Source of the DNA: Paramecium sonneborni
Taxonomy: Eukaryota > Ciliophora > Oligohymenophorea > Peniculida > Parameciidae
Reading direction: 5' to 3'
Assembly (NCBI GenBank): GCA_905182985.1
Contig: CAJJDN010000055.1
Location: 338,344-402,343, forward strand
DNA: 64,000 nt
A program made the translations under genes and the position numbers. A model generated the notes under the pieces. It saw only the letters and a program-made list of their open reading frames with translations, searched no databases and had not been told where the DNA came from. Positions 51,076-63,388 of this stretch are shown here, one piece after another; positions within the stretch are counted from its first letter, which is position 1; every line of letters starts with the position of its first letter.

Positions 51076-51486
51076 GTTGAGAATTGTATTTAATTATTTC
51101 AGAATTCTATTAATTTTTTTTATATTTCACAATTCTATTACTTCTGGAATTTGGATACACTGTTATTTTAACTTTATAAAAAAGCAAACTTCTTATATTT
51201 TATTATCTTTATTCAATATTCCTTTCTTTAACTTGCCAATAAAATTATATGTAAAATATATTTTCTACAGGTCCTTTTTAAAAACTTATTCGTAGATCAC
51301 ACTTTTGAAAAAACTATGAGGAACTTTTAAACTAATGAATAATTATTAATATTTATATTATAGTTTAAAAATTTTGGTGGTTGATTTCGTATTTTTGAAG
51401 CTTAACTATGTAAATTTAAATAAAGATAAAAATAATAATATAATATTTAAAGAGACTTAAAATGAAAATTATGATCTTCTATAGTA
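51076..51486. other. Intergenic spacer
   Basis: About 410 bp, A/T-rich. A hydrophobic plus-strand frame at about 51074-51330 and a minus-strand frame upstream of the GTPase start are both open but lack support; the second has no ATG. Nothing else recognised. Confidence 0.45.
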
Positions 51487-54400
51487 TCATTCAATTTCAT
51501 GCATTCTATTTAAATACTCTTTAATTGCTTTACTTCTCTTAATCAAACTTAAAGGAATATTGGCTAATAATAGAGTTGTTTTTTTAATCTAATAAGATGA
51601 AAAATAATAATTTACTTCATTATTTATTTTAGTTGCAGTTGGCCACCAAAAGAAAAGATAGATCAAGACTAAAACGACCAAAAACACTATAAATATAGCT
51701 ACTGATGTAGTTGTATTAGTATCAACATCTTGTTGGACACATTATAAAAATAAATCAGTAGTATATTAAAATATTTGTCTTAAATAAAGATCTTATAAAA
51801 TATCTAAAATTAATCAAAAATACTTACTAATTTCATTCATTTATGTATTTGTATATAGGAGAGATAATGCTTTATTATAAGACGAATTGGTTGTGAAATT
51901 ATAAAGAGTTCCAGTAATTGTATATGAAGGATCTTTGATGATGTTATTATATTCTTGTAATTGTGATCTTATATCTTCAAAATATCTTGAGAGAGCTAAT
52001 GATAATGATTGATCAATGATGCCTTCAATGAATGATTAACATGTATTGATATCAATATCAATAATAGAAAATAAGTATGAACATCCCCCTGATTTCATTA
52101 AAGAATCAAAATGTGTATTGTAAATAGGATTATGATATTAAATATTTGATGAATGTTCTTTTTAGATTTTAGTATTGAGATCATATAAATCTTTGACAAA
52201 AGTGGAAGAAATAAGATAAGATGAGCTACTTTTAACTTCAAAAGTAGGATCTATTATCATTTATCTAATAACATTATTAGAAAATGTAATATTAGGAACT
52301 AATTAACTTGTAGCTTCTATTTCATCTACTAATGAACGGAAAGCATTTTATAAATAATCTCCAACTAAAAAATGAGTTAGGAAATATCCTAATAACATAA
52401 ACATGGAAATAGCAAATTTAAGATAAAAATTACGTTTATTTTATAAATCGTATTTATATTTCTTTCTTTTTTTATGTCTTTCTAAATATTCTTCATCCTC
52501 ATCTTATACTTCATCTTCATCCATAAATCCTTCATTATCTCTATGTAATTCATCATCTTCTTCTCCTACCTAAAGTGAATTAAAAAAACCTTCACAAATA
52601 TTAACTAATCTCTTAACCTTATTAATTTGAATTTATAAAAATAGCTTCATAATAATTTCTTAATTCTGACTAACTAAACTAAACATACATGCTATTAATG
52701 GTACTGAAACAACAGCAAAGGCACAAGCAACAATAAATAAAGTCATAATTATTGATGATTCATTTAGTTTCTCCTTTAATTAAAATCCATAGATATTTGC
52801 ACTCTATACTACAGCTTCAAAATAATTATTCAGTAAATTATAACTAACAAAAAATTAAGACTCAGGATTATATGTTTAAAGTAATTCTAATGCCTTTGAT
52901 AAAATTTAAGCAGTCCCTTAATTTAAATCCACTAATTATGTAGATAATGTTCCACTTTAATCTCTTCCAGTCATTTTTACAGAATTAGTTCTTATCAAAT
53001 CTATTTAATCTCCCTCAACTACTGCTGATTATAAAATGAATTATAATTCTTATAAATTTTAAATACTTGCATTTAAATTATGTCTTTATTCTGTAATTTT
53101 AGTTTTTTAATCTAAAAATGGATCTACTTGATTCAATAAATATAATTCAACTGTTTACCACAATATCCTTTAACTTAAAGCAATTCTTAAATTACTATTA
53201 ATAAGATTCTTATAACCATCATAAACTCCAGAAAATAATTATTAGGTTAATATATAATTTAAGAGACCTAAAACTCCTAAGAAAATGATAAGAAGTGCAG
53301 CATTCCACCTAAAACATGCTAAACTTGATTAATTAGCACTTTTACTCTCTTTCAAAAATTAAACAAATGTTTTCTTTGATTTATAAACATTTGCATTACC
53401 ATTATCTTATTCTTAATCATCTTCTTATTTTGATGGCATTTAACCTACTATTTTAGATTATCCATCTTCTTCTTCTTCTATATCCATATTTTTATATTCA
53501 TCTGAATCAAATAATTATCCTCCTATCAATATCATTGTTCTAATTCCTAATGCTAAATCATTATTTTTATCTTCAATTTTAGATGATGGAGTTTTATCAT
53601 CATCATTTTTTTATGAATATTCATAAGTTTCATCTTATTTTGAAATTGAAATAGCTGACATCTAAAAATTTTAATCAGAAATATATTCTCCAATAAATTT
53701 ATAAACAAATTAATCTGGAAGTTTAGTATTGTTATCTTTTTTATATTATTTTTTCATTTATTCTATCTTTTCTTTCATTCCTAATATTTCTTTTGAATCA
53801 AATTAAAATAGAAACTTTTATGTTGTATTTAATTATTTTCTTGCTGAAGCTGGACCATGTTCAGAAGGTGTTTATAATATAGATTTTTCACCTCTGATTT
53901 ATTCTAATTTAATTATGTAACCATATAATTAAGCTTATCTTTCATTTTTATGATGCTAAGACTGAGGAACATTCAATGTAAGATTAGTTTATACTAAATT
54001 TCCTTCCTTATTCTAATTATTCATAAATCTATTCACACATATATTAATCTCACTAACATAAACTAAAAACTATTATTATATGAATTAGTCTCTACTTTTA
54101 TATTATACAGTAGTTTCATAACCTTATTTGCTCATAAGTTCTTATTTGAATTCTTCAAATTATGGTATTAAATCAGAAACCTAAGTTTTCTTTTTTGAAA
54201 TATAATTGAGATCAATATGAAATAGACTTATAAATTAAGCACTAATGTTTTCTATACACATATCAAAGCTATTGACTATCATGTAAGCTTGATTCTTAAA
54301 ATATCTTTCCTATTTTATAGCTCCAAAGAATTGAGAACCATTAATTAATGATGGAATATATCTAACATAAATAAAAAATGGGAATATGTATCCAGACTTA

Positions 54401-56511
54401 TGCTTCCCTATTAATAATCTTTCTCGATTTAATACTCGACTCTCTTAATTTTATGTATAACCTTCCAAAAATTAATCGTGATATTAAGCATAAATATTTG
54501 GCATTAAAACATTAATTTTTCTATCCAATAACTCTGATTTAGTATATCCAAATGTTTTTGCACAAGATTAATTTAAACCTAAAATTCTACTAAAATTGCC
54601 ATCCTCTGCTGAAATGCTTATTAAAGCTGTAGATTCATTTACAAAATCTTTTAGATTATTTATAATCTTTCCTCTATCCATATCAAAAGTTTATAAATTT
54701 TTTAATCTTTCAACAACATCTTCTGCTTCTTCTCTATCATTGAGTACATCGATCAAATATCGAGAATACATCATTAATAAAGTTGGTGGCATATCAAAAT
54801 TGATTTTCATAATTCTCTTCCATTAATCATCCAATACTTTATCTACATATAACATTCTTAAACCAACTTCATACAATTTCCCAAGATCTGGTGTATCTTC
54901 TCTTAATTTTATCCAAAAATCTAAATGTAATTAAGTAGATTTTTCTATTAACATTTTAATCTCTCTCAAATTATTTTCAGCAGTGAATTCATTTACATTT
55001 GTCAGATTCCCAGAATCAAACATTTGTTCTTCAATAATCTTTCGAAGTCTGAAAATTAAGAATTATTAATCTAAATAAGGTTTTTCCTATTCTGCCAAAG
55101 TCAGTTCTTATAAGGCTTAAATAGTTGATTGCATTTTTTCATAAAGAAACAATGCATGTGAAATTCTCAACTCAATACAATTAGGATAACGAGTCAAACT
55201 AAGAACATAAATCTTCTCTACAATATAAATTAATATGACATATTAAGACTTCATTGATAAATCTTTTACACCTTTTTTAAATTTCTCAATTCTTTTTTCA
55301 TTCATATTTTTAGGAGAACAAGGACAATCATCTCTTTTACATGTTACTTTATGATATTCAACGAATCCATCTAATAATGATGCTATACTCTCATCTTTAT
55401 CATAATATCCAACCAATTTAGTTAAGTATTATAGTAATTATAAAGATTAATCTAAAGAATCAAATTTATTTGAATCTACCATCATTACTTCATATCTATA
55501 TTCCTTACGTACCAAAATTATTATTAATAATAATGGTGTACATATTACCCATAATTAAGGTGCTCCATCATAATCTGTTTTCTCTAAAATCAATCCTAAC
55601 ACAACCATCATCATAGTCCAAAGAATTATCATATGTTAACCATTCAGCAATTTTGCAAAGTAGATGTTCAAATAAATGCTTGATTTATTAAAGGAATGAA
55701 ATAACTTTATGGAAAATAAGGTTAAGATTATTATAATTAATAATCGTTAATTTCCAACATCTAATATTGTAAAACATAAAACCATCACAACTTTAAAAAT
55801 TAAAAAAATTAAATCTTCCCTTCCTGTTACTTTGCATTAAGGATTATTTATCTAAAATCTAGATTCAAAAAACATCAATGTAACTAACATGCTTACTCCT
55901 ATCAATATTATTGATGCAATACAACATAATAAAACATGTAATAAATAATTTCCATTATAACATTATTAATCTGCATATATCTTATGAATATGAGTTGAGT
56001 TATCACAATTAAATATCGTTAAAAATAGTTACAAAATAGGCATGAATAATACATAGTTTAATACTTCAAAAAATATTTTCAAAATCATTAAAGTCCCTGT
56101 CATCCTACCTAAACTTGCTGACTTTAATGCTATGAATAATACTAATATTAATAGGAGCATAATTAGTCCCATAACAATGTAATTCACTAAAATATATGTT
56201 TAGAAGCTCAAATTTTTCAAATAAGGTTAAATCATAAAATAACTAAAAAAAGAGTTTAGAGCAGATGTCCATGATTGCACTTTCCAAAGCGAAGAAAACT
56301 AAATAATATAAATTATTAAACATACTTCATCAGTGAAAAAGAAATGGAATACTTATAAACTTTCAATAAGTATAAAAAATACATAAATAAAGAATGGGAA
56401 ATTATCTCCTAAAATTAAGTTATGTACTATTTCGAAAAACATTATTTTAAATGAGTGTTAAATCTTATCTAGATTTGTTTTGTCATCCTCAAACAATGAA
56501 GTTCTTTTCAT
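51487..56511 (-). CDS. Giant polytopic PAS protein, TmcB-like
   Basis: A protein of 1666 residues with a single 24-nt intron (51804-51827, GTAAGT...TTTTAG). An N-terminal membrane bundle of about ten helices (VFFILIESLQVF, YIVMGLIMLLLILVLFIAL) precedes a Cys cluster CKRDDCPCS with TPR-like helices. A clear PAS domain follows (CAKTFGYTKSELLDRKINVLMPNIY, KHKSGYIFPF, FFGAIK), then an acidic linker (EEEEDGQSK) and two membrane clusters flanking large loops, ending VVLVLIYLFFWWP. The C-x-x-x-x-C-x-C cluster plus PAS order matches the gene at 11246 and my recollection of Dictyostelium TmcB/TmcC. Probably a membrane sensor (inference). Confidence 0.78.
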
Positions 56512-56599
56512 TTTTATTATATCAATTTTATATTTATATTAATTAATTTTAATTAGTCCATATTTATATACTGATAATACAACAAACATTACCCTAATC

Positions 56600-57524
56600 T
56601 CAATTCATCCAATCAACTTGATCCATTTCTTTTATTTTATTTTATTCACTTAATTATTCGAGTTCTATAATTATTTAATCTATTGATGGACGTAAACTTT
56701 AACACGGATGTATCATTTATTTCATTAAAGACACTACAGAACTATCAATTCCTATATCCTCAATTTTTTTTAATATCTTAGTTTAATCTATTCCATAATT
56801 TATTATTTGATCTTTAATATTCTCTCCTTCAAATTCTAAAACATATAAATACCATCAAACAATTATTATTTTGTAAATATTTCATAAAATACACAACCTA
56901 AAGACCAAATATCTACTTTATTATTTATTATCACTTTATCTTAAATCATTTCTATGGCCTAAAAAGCAGGAGTACCAATATTTTGAATTATATCTTAATT
57001 TAAAGTTCTTACAAACCCCATATCACATAACTTAAATAAGTTGTCAATTAATTGAAAGTTTTCAGGTTTTATATCACAATGTATTAAACCAAGAGAATGA
57101 AATTCTTAAATACAATAACTAATCTTTATATTGCTAACAGAATTACCTTTTTACAAAGATTGATCTTTTCTGAAGGTAAAAAGTTTTACTGCTATATGTA
57201 TCTATAGAGATCTAAAGTACCTAATTCCATTACAATTATATAGTATTTTTCATATTCAAAGTGATCAAAAAACTTTATTATTCTATTATGAGTCTATATT
57301 TGCATTAATTTATCGATGGTATCAATTTCATTTTAACTCTTTCTAAAAATCAATTTAAGAGCAACTAATTTTTCAATTTTCATTTGATTAATTTAAACAG
57401 CTTCAAACACATATCCTTCATATCCCTCTCCAATAATCTTTCTAAATTAATATTGCTTATCAGGTTTGCTTACATTTTATATAGTTTTATTAATGAAATA
57501 TCTAGGAGTAATTCTTTATTGCAT
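56600..57524 (-). CDS. Serine/threonine protein kinase, variant motifs
   Basis: A protein of 291 residues after introns 57124-57146 (23 nt, AAG) and a 26-nt one near 56845 (AAG). Kinase subdomains: Gly loop IIGEGYEGYVF (31-40), VALK Lys57, catalytic loop HCDIKPEN (HRD changed to HCD, Asp143 kept), DFG replaced by DMG (160-162), GTPAFQAIEM for the APE segment and DIWSLGCVFYEIF. Catalytic Lys and both Asp are present, so activity is plausible. Little sequence outside the kinase domain. It lies 88 bp upstream of the PAS gene on the same strand. Confidence 0.88.
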
Positions 57525-57742
57525 GTATTTAATAAATAATTCTAAAAATATAATAAGGAAATTCAGGTATTGGTGAACGCACAAACAAAATAATCTATAA
57601 ATTTAGAATTTTTTTCTCAAATTTTAATCAGATTGATTGGTTTGAGCGAAAAATAAAAATTACTTTAATTTCTATTACATTCACTTATTTGTAGGCAAGC
57701 TGCAATTTTTTTTAATTAATTTTATTATAAAGGGAAAAAATA

Positions 57743-58392
57743 ATGATAGGTAGTAAGAAATTCAAAAAGAAATGTGGGTAGCAAAAATCTTTAATTTTCC
57801 TAGAAGATTTGCGAAGTTTTTGTTAAAATAGATTGGACGCTCTGATCGTGTTGAGCAAGCTTAAATTTTATATTCCCAACTCTAATTCAGTAATTAATAG
57901 AGATTTTCTCAAAATATGCAATAGATGGATTAATTTAATATAAGGATTAATCAAATGACTCATACACAAGATTTATGACAGATGCAGGATTTGAAGCACA
58001 TTAAACTTTATAATTGTATATAGTATAGATCATCTGAAAATGGTGGTCCTAGATTAAAAGAGAAAATAAAAGCAGAAAATAAATACAAAAATTTGTATTT
58101 TTATTATTTTGGAGTAATATCATTAGGGAAAAATTCAATAAATTTACAGAGGCAATTAGTAATTGATTTTTTGAAATAATTAACACTTTGGGATTCTCTA
58201 TTAAAAGATCAATTTCAAGAAGTTTTTGATTTGAAAAGCCAATAGAATTTTAAAGTACTAAAAAAGTTAGATTTGACTTATGTTGTCAAATATGGAAATT
58301 TCTTGAAACAATAGGAGAAGATTATTGAAAATTTGATGAAAATGGTATTTAGCTAAATTAAAATGCAGATGCTTGGTCACTTCTACTTATGA
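57743..58392 (+). CDS. Helical protein, possibly BAR-like; exons uncertain
   Basis: About 182-183 residues. A 26-nt intron near 57779-57804 joins MIGSKKFKKKCG to RFAKFLLKQIGRSDRVEQAQ. This basic amphipathic start followed by G-R-S-D-R-V-E resembles the N terminus of BAR/endophilin-type proteins, which bind curved membranes. The middle reads FMTDAGFEAHQTL and the end is helical (QEVFDLKSQQNFKVLKKLDLTYVVKYGNF). Two frame changes in the middle need 35- to 41-nt introns, longer than others here, or indicate damage. Family assignment is weak. Confidence 0.4.
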
Positions 58393-58443
58393 ATTTGTTT
58401 AATTTAAATTGAAGTGATTTATAATATAAACACATAATCTATT

Positions 58444-59911
58444 TCACAAATCATCATGATGTCCTCCATCATGGAATTCATATTTAGAATGTTCTTTAAT
58501 AAAGGTAATCAATCTATCCCTTTAAATTTTGTTAACTTTTTGTATAAATTTAGTGTAATTTTTATTTCCTTTATATAATCTGATCTTGAATATATCAGTT
58601 GTATCTGAAAAATCACTGAATTCATTTTGAGTAACATCAGCAATAGCAAATTTGACTTTGCTTATTTAACCTATTTACTTAGCAATTTCAGCAAATTCTG
58701 GTAGAAGGGATAGACTAAATATATAAATATAAATACTGTTCAGAGTCAAATGAATTATAATAGAAAATGACCCAGTCTTCTTATGAGTTAATAACTTTTT
58801 AATAGGAATTACCAGTGAGAATTTCTACATTATTTGAATGAATAGGATTATCTAATTTTTAAGATTTATAATGTTTTTAGGCTTTTCCATTTTTGAAATC
58901 AAGAATAAATTAATCTATATTTTATTTTGTAAATGCTTAATTGAATTTATATTTATAGACTCCGTACTTTTATAATCCAAATAAAGATGGTGTTCCAGTG
59001 AAATCCCCAATTTATTTTTAAAGTTCAGGAAATAGTGGGTTTGTAACACTACATTTAATGAATAATATGTGATCTTCATGAGGATGATCTAAACTAATAG
59101 ATTTTAGAGCATCATGAGCATTTCTATCTTTCATTTAAATTTCATCAACTATTAATATTAGAGATGATCTATCTTATTTGAAAATCTTTTTTTAAATATC
59201 TTCATTATATTCTTAGAGTCTCTAAAACCAATTAGTTTCGATGAAGGCCTTTAGATCAGACACCTTAATCTATTTAGGCTAATAAACAACTGGAGACTTA
59301 TCATATTTCTTATAAGCCACTAAGGAATCAGTTGCACCAAACCCTAGTTCTTATTATACGTTTTCAATAAAAGTATGATAAAATTCTAAATTTCCATATG
59401 CATGACTATAATCTTTGTATCTTCTAAATCCTCTATCTTCATCATTTTCAGCCATATAAAGAAACATCAATTAGCTTTGTGATATCTTATCTTTGATTTA
59501 TTATATTGATTTCAATTCTTTTGTACCTTCATTTAATTGTTCATACATCCACATTATAACACTATCACTAGTTCTAGGTCCTTCAAATTTCTTATATTTT
59601 TTGCCATGATCTTAAGATAAGATAACAGATGGAAATCCATTAACTTCAAATTATTTGGCTATGTCTTTGTAATTATGACCATCAACTTTGGCAAAGACAA
59701 ACCCTTCCTCTTTTAATTATTTTGCTGCTTTCTCTACTTCAGGTTGGAATCTCTCACAATGTCCACACTGAGGAGTGAAGAAGAAAATCATAGAAATTTC
59801 ATTCTTTTCAAAGAATTGTTTAGAATTCTTATCAAATACAACATGTAAATCATTTTCTTCTTTAGCCTAGGCGTAGAGAAACAGAATTGAAAATGCAATT
59901 TGTAAAAACAT
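58444..59911 (-). CDS. Protein disulfide isomerase, one active site
   Basis: A protein of 481 residues after one 22-nt intron (58715-58736, TAG). An ER signal peptide (FLQIAFSILFLYAQA) precedes a thioredoxin domain with the redox site PQCGHCERF (about Cys49/Cys52). Middle thioredoxin-like domains follow, and a final a'-like domain where the CxxC position reads FYYNSFDSE, so the second active site is lost. The C terminus is GGHHDDL, a variant of the H/KDEL ER-retrieval signal. It oxidises and isomerises disulfides of secretory proteins in the ER. Its ATG is 44 bp from the ATG of a divergent signal-peptide SET protein. Confidence 0.9.
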
Positions 59912-59955
59912 AAATTAAAATTGTATACGTATGTTTCTAGAATATTTAAATAATT
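59912..59955. promoter_or_regulatory. 44-bp divergent spacer, PDI and SET genes
   Basis: A 44-bp A/T-rich gap between the start codons of the PDI gene (minus) and the SET-domain gene (plus). Shared control of two secretory-pathway proteins is inferred from the arrangement alone. Confidence 0.55.
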
Positions 59956-61500
59956 ATGTTACTTTAAACTTGTGTTCTGGCAATTGCTCTTTTATTATCT
60001 TCTGCCTAAGAGGATTCAGAATATGAATTAAAAAGTAAATCAAAACGTTAGACATATGATGATCCAGTATTTCATTGATTTTTATTTTTTAAGGATCCAT
60101 ATAAGAATCTTATTTAGTGGTTGAAAGATGGCAAAGCAGAAGTGTCTAAAGTTTAAATAGAAGTAAAAAGTGAAGGTTATAGAACACTAAGAGCATCTTA
60201 ATTCATTCGATAAGGAGAGTGGGTGCTCTTCATTCCTCGCTCTCATTATCTTTCATTAGAAGAAGTCAAAAAAAGTTGTCTTATTAATAGAAAGATGATT
60301 CAATTGAATTATATTCCTAATAATATATAGACATACTTTGTAAATCACTTACTCTAAGAGAATAGAAGGTAAATTTGAGTTTTTGATTCAAATAGATAAA
60401 ATTCTTTTTGGAAACCATACATTGATGTGTTACCAAAAGATGTCAGTGGATTTCCAACTTATTTTGATGCCGAATAAGATGCATTACTTAAAGGATCTCC
60501 AACTTTATATACAGTTATGAATTAAAGAAAAATATTCAGAGAGGAATATGATAATTTAAGAGAGGCAGTATAGGAATTCTAAAGATATGGATATACTTAT
60601 AATGATTTTATTAAATTTAGAATTCTAACCATCTCTCGTAGTTTCCCTGTCTATATAGGTGAAAATGAATAACAATAATTATTGGTTCCATTGGCTGGTA
60701 TTTAATTAATCTATATTAGACTTTATTAATCATGATAATAATGGCTTTTTATAATATGGTTATTCTCCAGATGCAGATGGATTCTTTATGTAGGCTGTTA
60801 GAAACATTTAAAAAGGAGAAGAACTATTTTATAATTATGGTTAATGGTCAAACAAATATTTTTTTATGAATTATGGATTTGCTAGTTTAACTAATCCTAT
60901 GAATTAATTTGATTTTGATGTTTGTTTAGATAGAAATGATAGATTGTTTAAACTTAAAATTGATTTAACTGGAGGAAATATTTGTTGGGGAAATAGATTG
61001 GTTAATGAAACAGATCATGATACATTTAGACAATCTTTAGCTACTGTTAGATTTGCTTAAATTACTAAATTAGATGATTTCTTATAATTAGAAGAGGATG
61101 TTGAGAATTATAATCAATTTTGGCCAGGATGGCATACTACACCTAAAACTCTAGAATTAGAAAAAGCTACATTTATAGCTTTTAGAGAATTATTAATTTC
61201 TGAATTGGCTAATTTTGCTAGTACTATTGAAGATGATTAAAGAAGATTAAATGATCCATCCACTCCTGAATTTAGAAGACACATTATTATGTTAACTATG
61301 AGAGAAAAGTAAATCATTAAAAAGAATATTGAAGTTTGTGATATGATGTTATCTGTTATTGATAAAAGTTCTGAAGTATTAATGTATATAAGTATTAGGA
61401 ATTACAAAATTTGATGAGATATTACAATTATAGAGAAATAGCTAGATTTGTAAATAGCGAAATCATCCCAATGAAATTAGAATAAGAAGGACTTGCATGA
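59956..61500 (+). CDS. SET-domain methyltransferase with signal peptide
   Basis: A protein of 481 residues after introns of 27 (AAG), 27, 22 and 23 nt (TAG). It begins with a classic signal peptide (CVLAIALLLSSA, then QED). The SET domain of the RuBisCO-LSMT/SETD3-SETD6 type follows: IRQGEWVLFIPRS, an inserted iSET-like helical part, then VPLADFINHDNNG (NH motif) and KGEELFYNYGQWSN (catalytic Tyr in ELxxxYG), then an LSMT substrate-binding-like C-terminal part. SET enzymes transfer methyl from S-adenosylmethionine to Lys or His; this subfamily is normally cytosolic or nuclear. The intron removed at the NH motif restores it exactly, which supports the model. ER or extracellular location is inferred from the signal peptide and the PDI neighbour. 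Confidence 0.85.
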
Positions 61501-61595
61501 TTTATTATTAAATGCATCTTTAATGTTTACATTCATTATTCTTGTAATCGAAAATTCTCATTTCTATACAAAAATATTTTAATTATTCTTATAAA

Positions 61596-62723
61596 ATGTC
61601 TTATGGATAAAATTTGTAAGTTTTTAATCCCTAGCGATTCAAAAAAATTGAAAAAGAATTGTAATCAAATAAAAAGCGATTAGAAGAAAGTATCTTCATT
61701 CTTGTTAATTTTTTTAGTGAGATTAGAGGAGGAATCCTAAAATACTAGACTATTAAAAGTGTAATAAAAAGAAAGAACTGTTGATCTAGAATATAAGGAT
61801 AGGAAAAAAAAAATGGAAGAAACACAAGAATAATTGGCTTTTGAGGCTCAAAAATTTAATGATGAATAAAGAAGAATGAACTAAGATTTGGAAAGTAAAA
61901 AAGACTCAGTTGTAATGTTGAATGATAGAAAAAAAAGATAAGATGATGAAAGGTATGCAAAAGAATAAAAAATTACATTAGCTAAAGAATAAGAAAAAGC
62001 ATAAGCTTTAAATGAATTAGCCAAGTTACAGTATTCTAAAATTATTTATTGTTAGAGAAGAAGTCAATTAATTGGAAGTTAGAAGAAAGAATCATTAATA
62101 ATATGAACTATTTTTTAAGAAAGTTATCTCTAAATCAAAAGAATTAGAAACTGGATAAAATGATGATGAAAATGCTATTAAAGAATTGATTGATCGTTAT
62201 GAAAGATTAAAGAAAAAAGAAGAGGAATTCAAAAAAGATAGAGAATTGAGAGAAAACTAAAAAGATTAAATCAATCAATAGTTTAATGAGGTATCCTCTT
62301 CTTCTAAAAAATAAGTTAAATAGTAAAATCTAAGCTGAGACCTATGAATTCAATGCTAAATATAATAAATTAAAACTTGCAATTTAACAAATTAATGATG
62401 AGAATGATTAAAAACATAAAGAAATTGAAGGGACATAAAATTAGAACGAAGCTACATAAAAAGAATATATCTAAGTTATTCATGGAATATAAAATATGAA
62501 AGATATTTTAAAATAAAGAAATAAAATTGTTAAAAGGATACTCTTATCTGGTAAAGATAGTGATAATGTTACTGAATAACAAAGGAATCGTAAAAAAGAA
62601 AAAAAAATTGATAATCAAAAAATAGAAAAATATTTGAATTTTATAAAGGATGAATTATAAACTTTATAATAATTTAAGTAGGAATTTGATAAATTTTTAG
62701 CGAAGGAAAAAGAACGTGATTGA
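61596..62723 (+). CDS. DUF4200/CFAP73-like ciliary coiled coil
   Basis: A protein of 349 residues after introns of 28 (TAG), 25 (TAG) and 25 nt (AAG). The N-terminal half follows the CCDC42/CFAP73 (DUF4200) pattern: RLLKVQQKERTVDLEY, FEAQKFNDEQRRMNQDLESK, then SKSKELETGQNDDENAIKELIDRYERLKKKE. The rest is charged coiled coil. CFAP73 and relatives are axonemal proteins (MIA complex with CFAP100). The assignment rests on pattern only. Confidence 0.6.
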
Positions 62724-62793
62724 TTCATAATTTAATAAAACTTAATAAAACATTTATGAGATTCTTTAGTATATTACATACAATAAAAAATTA

Positions 62794-63009
62794 TCAATCA
62801 TCTTCATATTGGTTCTATTATTGTCCATTAAATTATTCTTTTGTAGATAACATTTATTTTCTAGGAGATATTAAAGTTAAAATAGCATAACCCATAAACA
62901 GGAGAAAGAATATTGATGCAAATCCTTGAAATGATGTCACTGAAGTTGTTGTTTATGGATCATCTAAAAATGATAATTTGATGAAAATTACTTAAGCTTC
63001 CATTTTCAT
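62794..63009 (-). CDS. Small single-pass membrane protein
   Basis: A 71-residue intronless frame. A polar N terminus (KMEAQVIFIKLSFLDDPQ) is followed by a membrane helix (ASIFFLLFMGYAILTLI) and a polar Gln/Asp tail. Its size resembles small ER or translocon subunits (SERP/OST4 type), but no specific motif is seen. Convergent with the DUF4200 gene, 70 bp away. Confidence 0.5.
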
Positions 63010-63388
63010 TTTATAATGAATTAAGGTTTGCAAGTGATTGATATATACGATTAGCATGATTGACTATTGATTCACATAAATCGTTGTTCATTTTTTGAAA
63101 AATAAAATAATAAAATTTTCCAGAAAAAAGAACATGCTTTATATTCTACAAATATGTACACATCATAATATTCATATATTTTAATTAAAAAGAAATTTAT
63201 ATAAAATAATATGTTTAAAAATTATAATTGATTATAAATAATACGAAATGATGTCATATAATTAAGTAAACTTAAGAAATGATTTCTAAAAAAATCTGTA
63301 TGAAAATTGATTAAAAAAATATAAAACTCAATTAAAACTCTAGTAATATTAAAAAGATATTAATTAAGAAATAGTATGTAATTGTAAA
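63010..63388. other. Divergent intergenic spacer
   Basis: About 380 bp of A/T-rich DNA. A short upstream frame (63248 on) opens MMSYNQVNL and stops at TGA after about 20 codons; it could be an upstream reading frame of the acyl-CoA synthetase gene. Confidence 0.4.

Noticed and set aside
51074..51330. A hydrophobic plus-strand ORF as a small membrane protein.
   Set aside because: It begins at the antisense of the GTPase start codon, has biased T-rich composition like antisense or spacer DNA, and shows no recognisable family.
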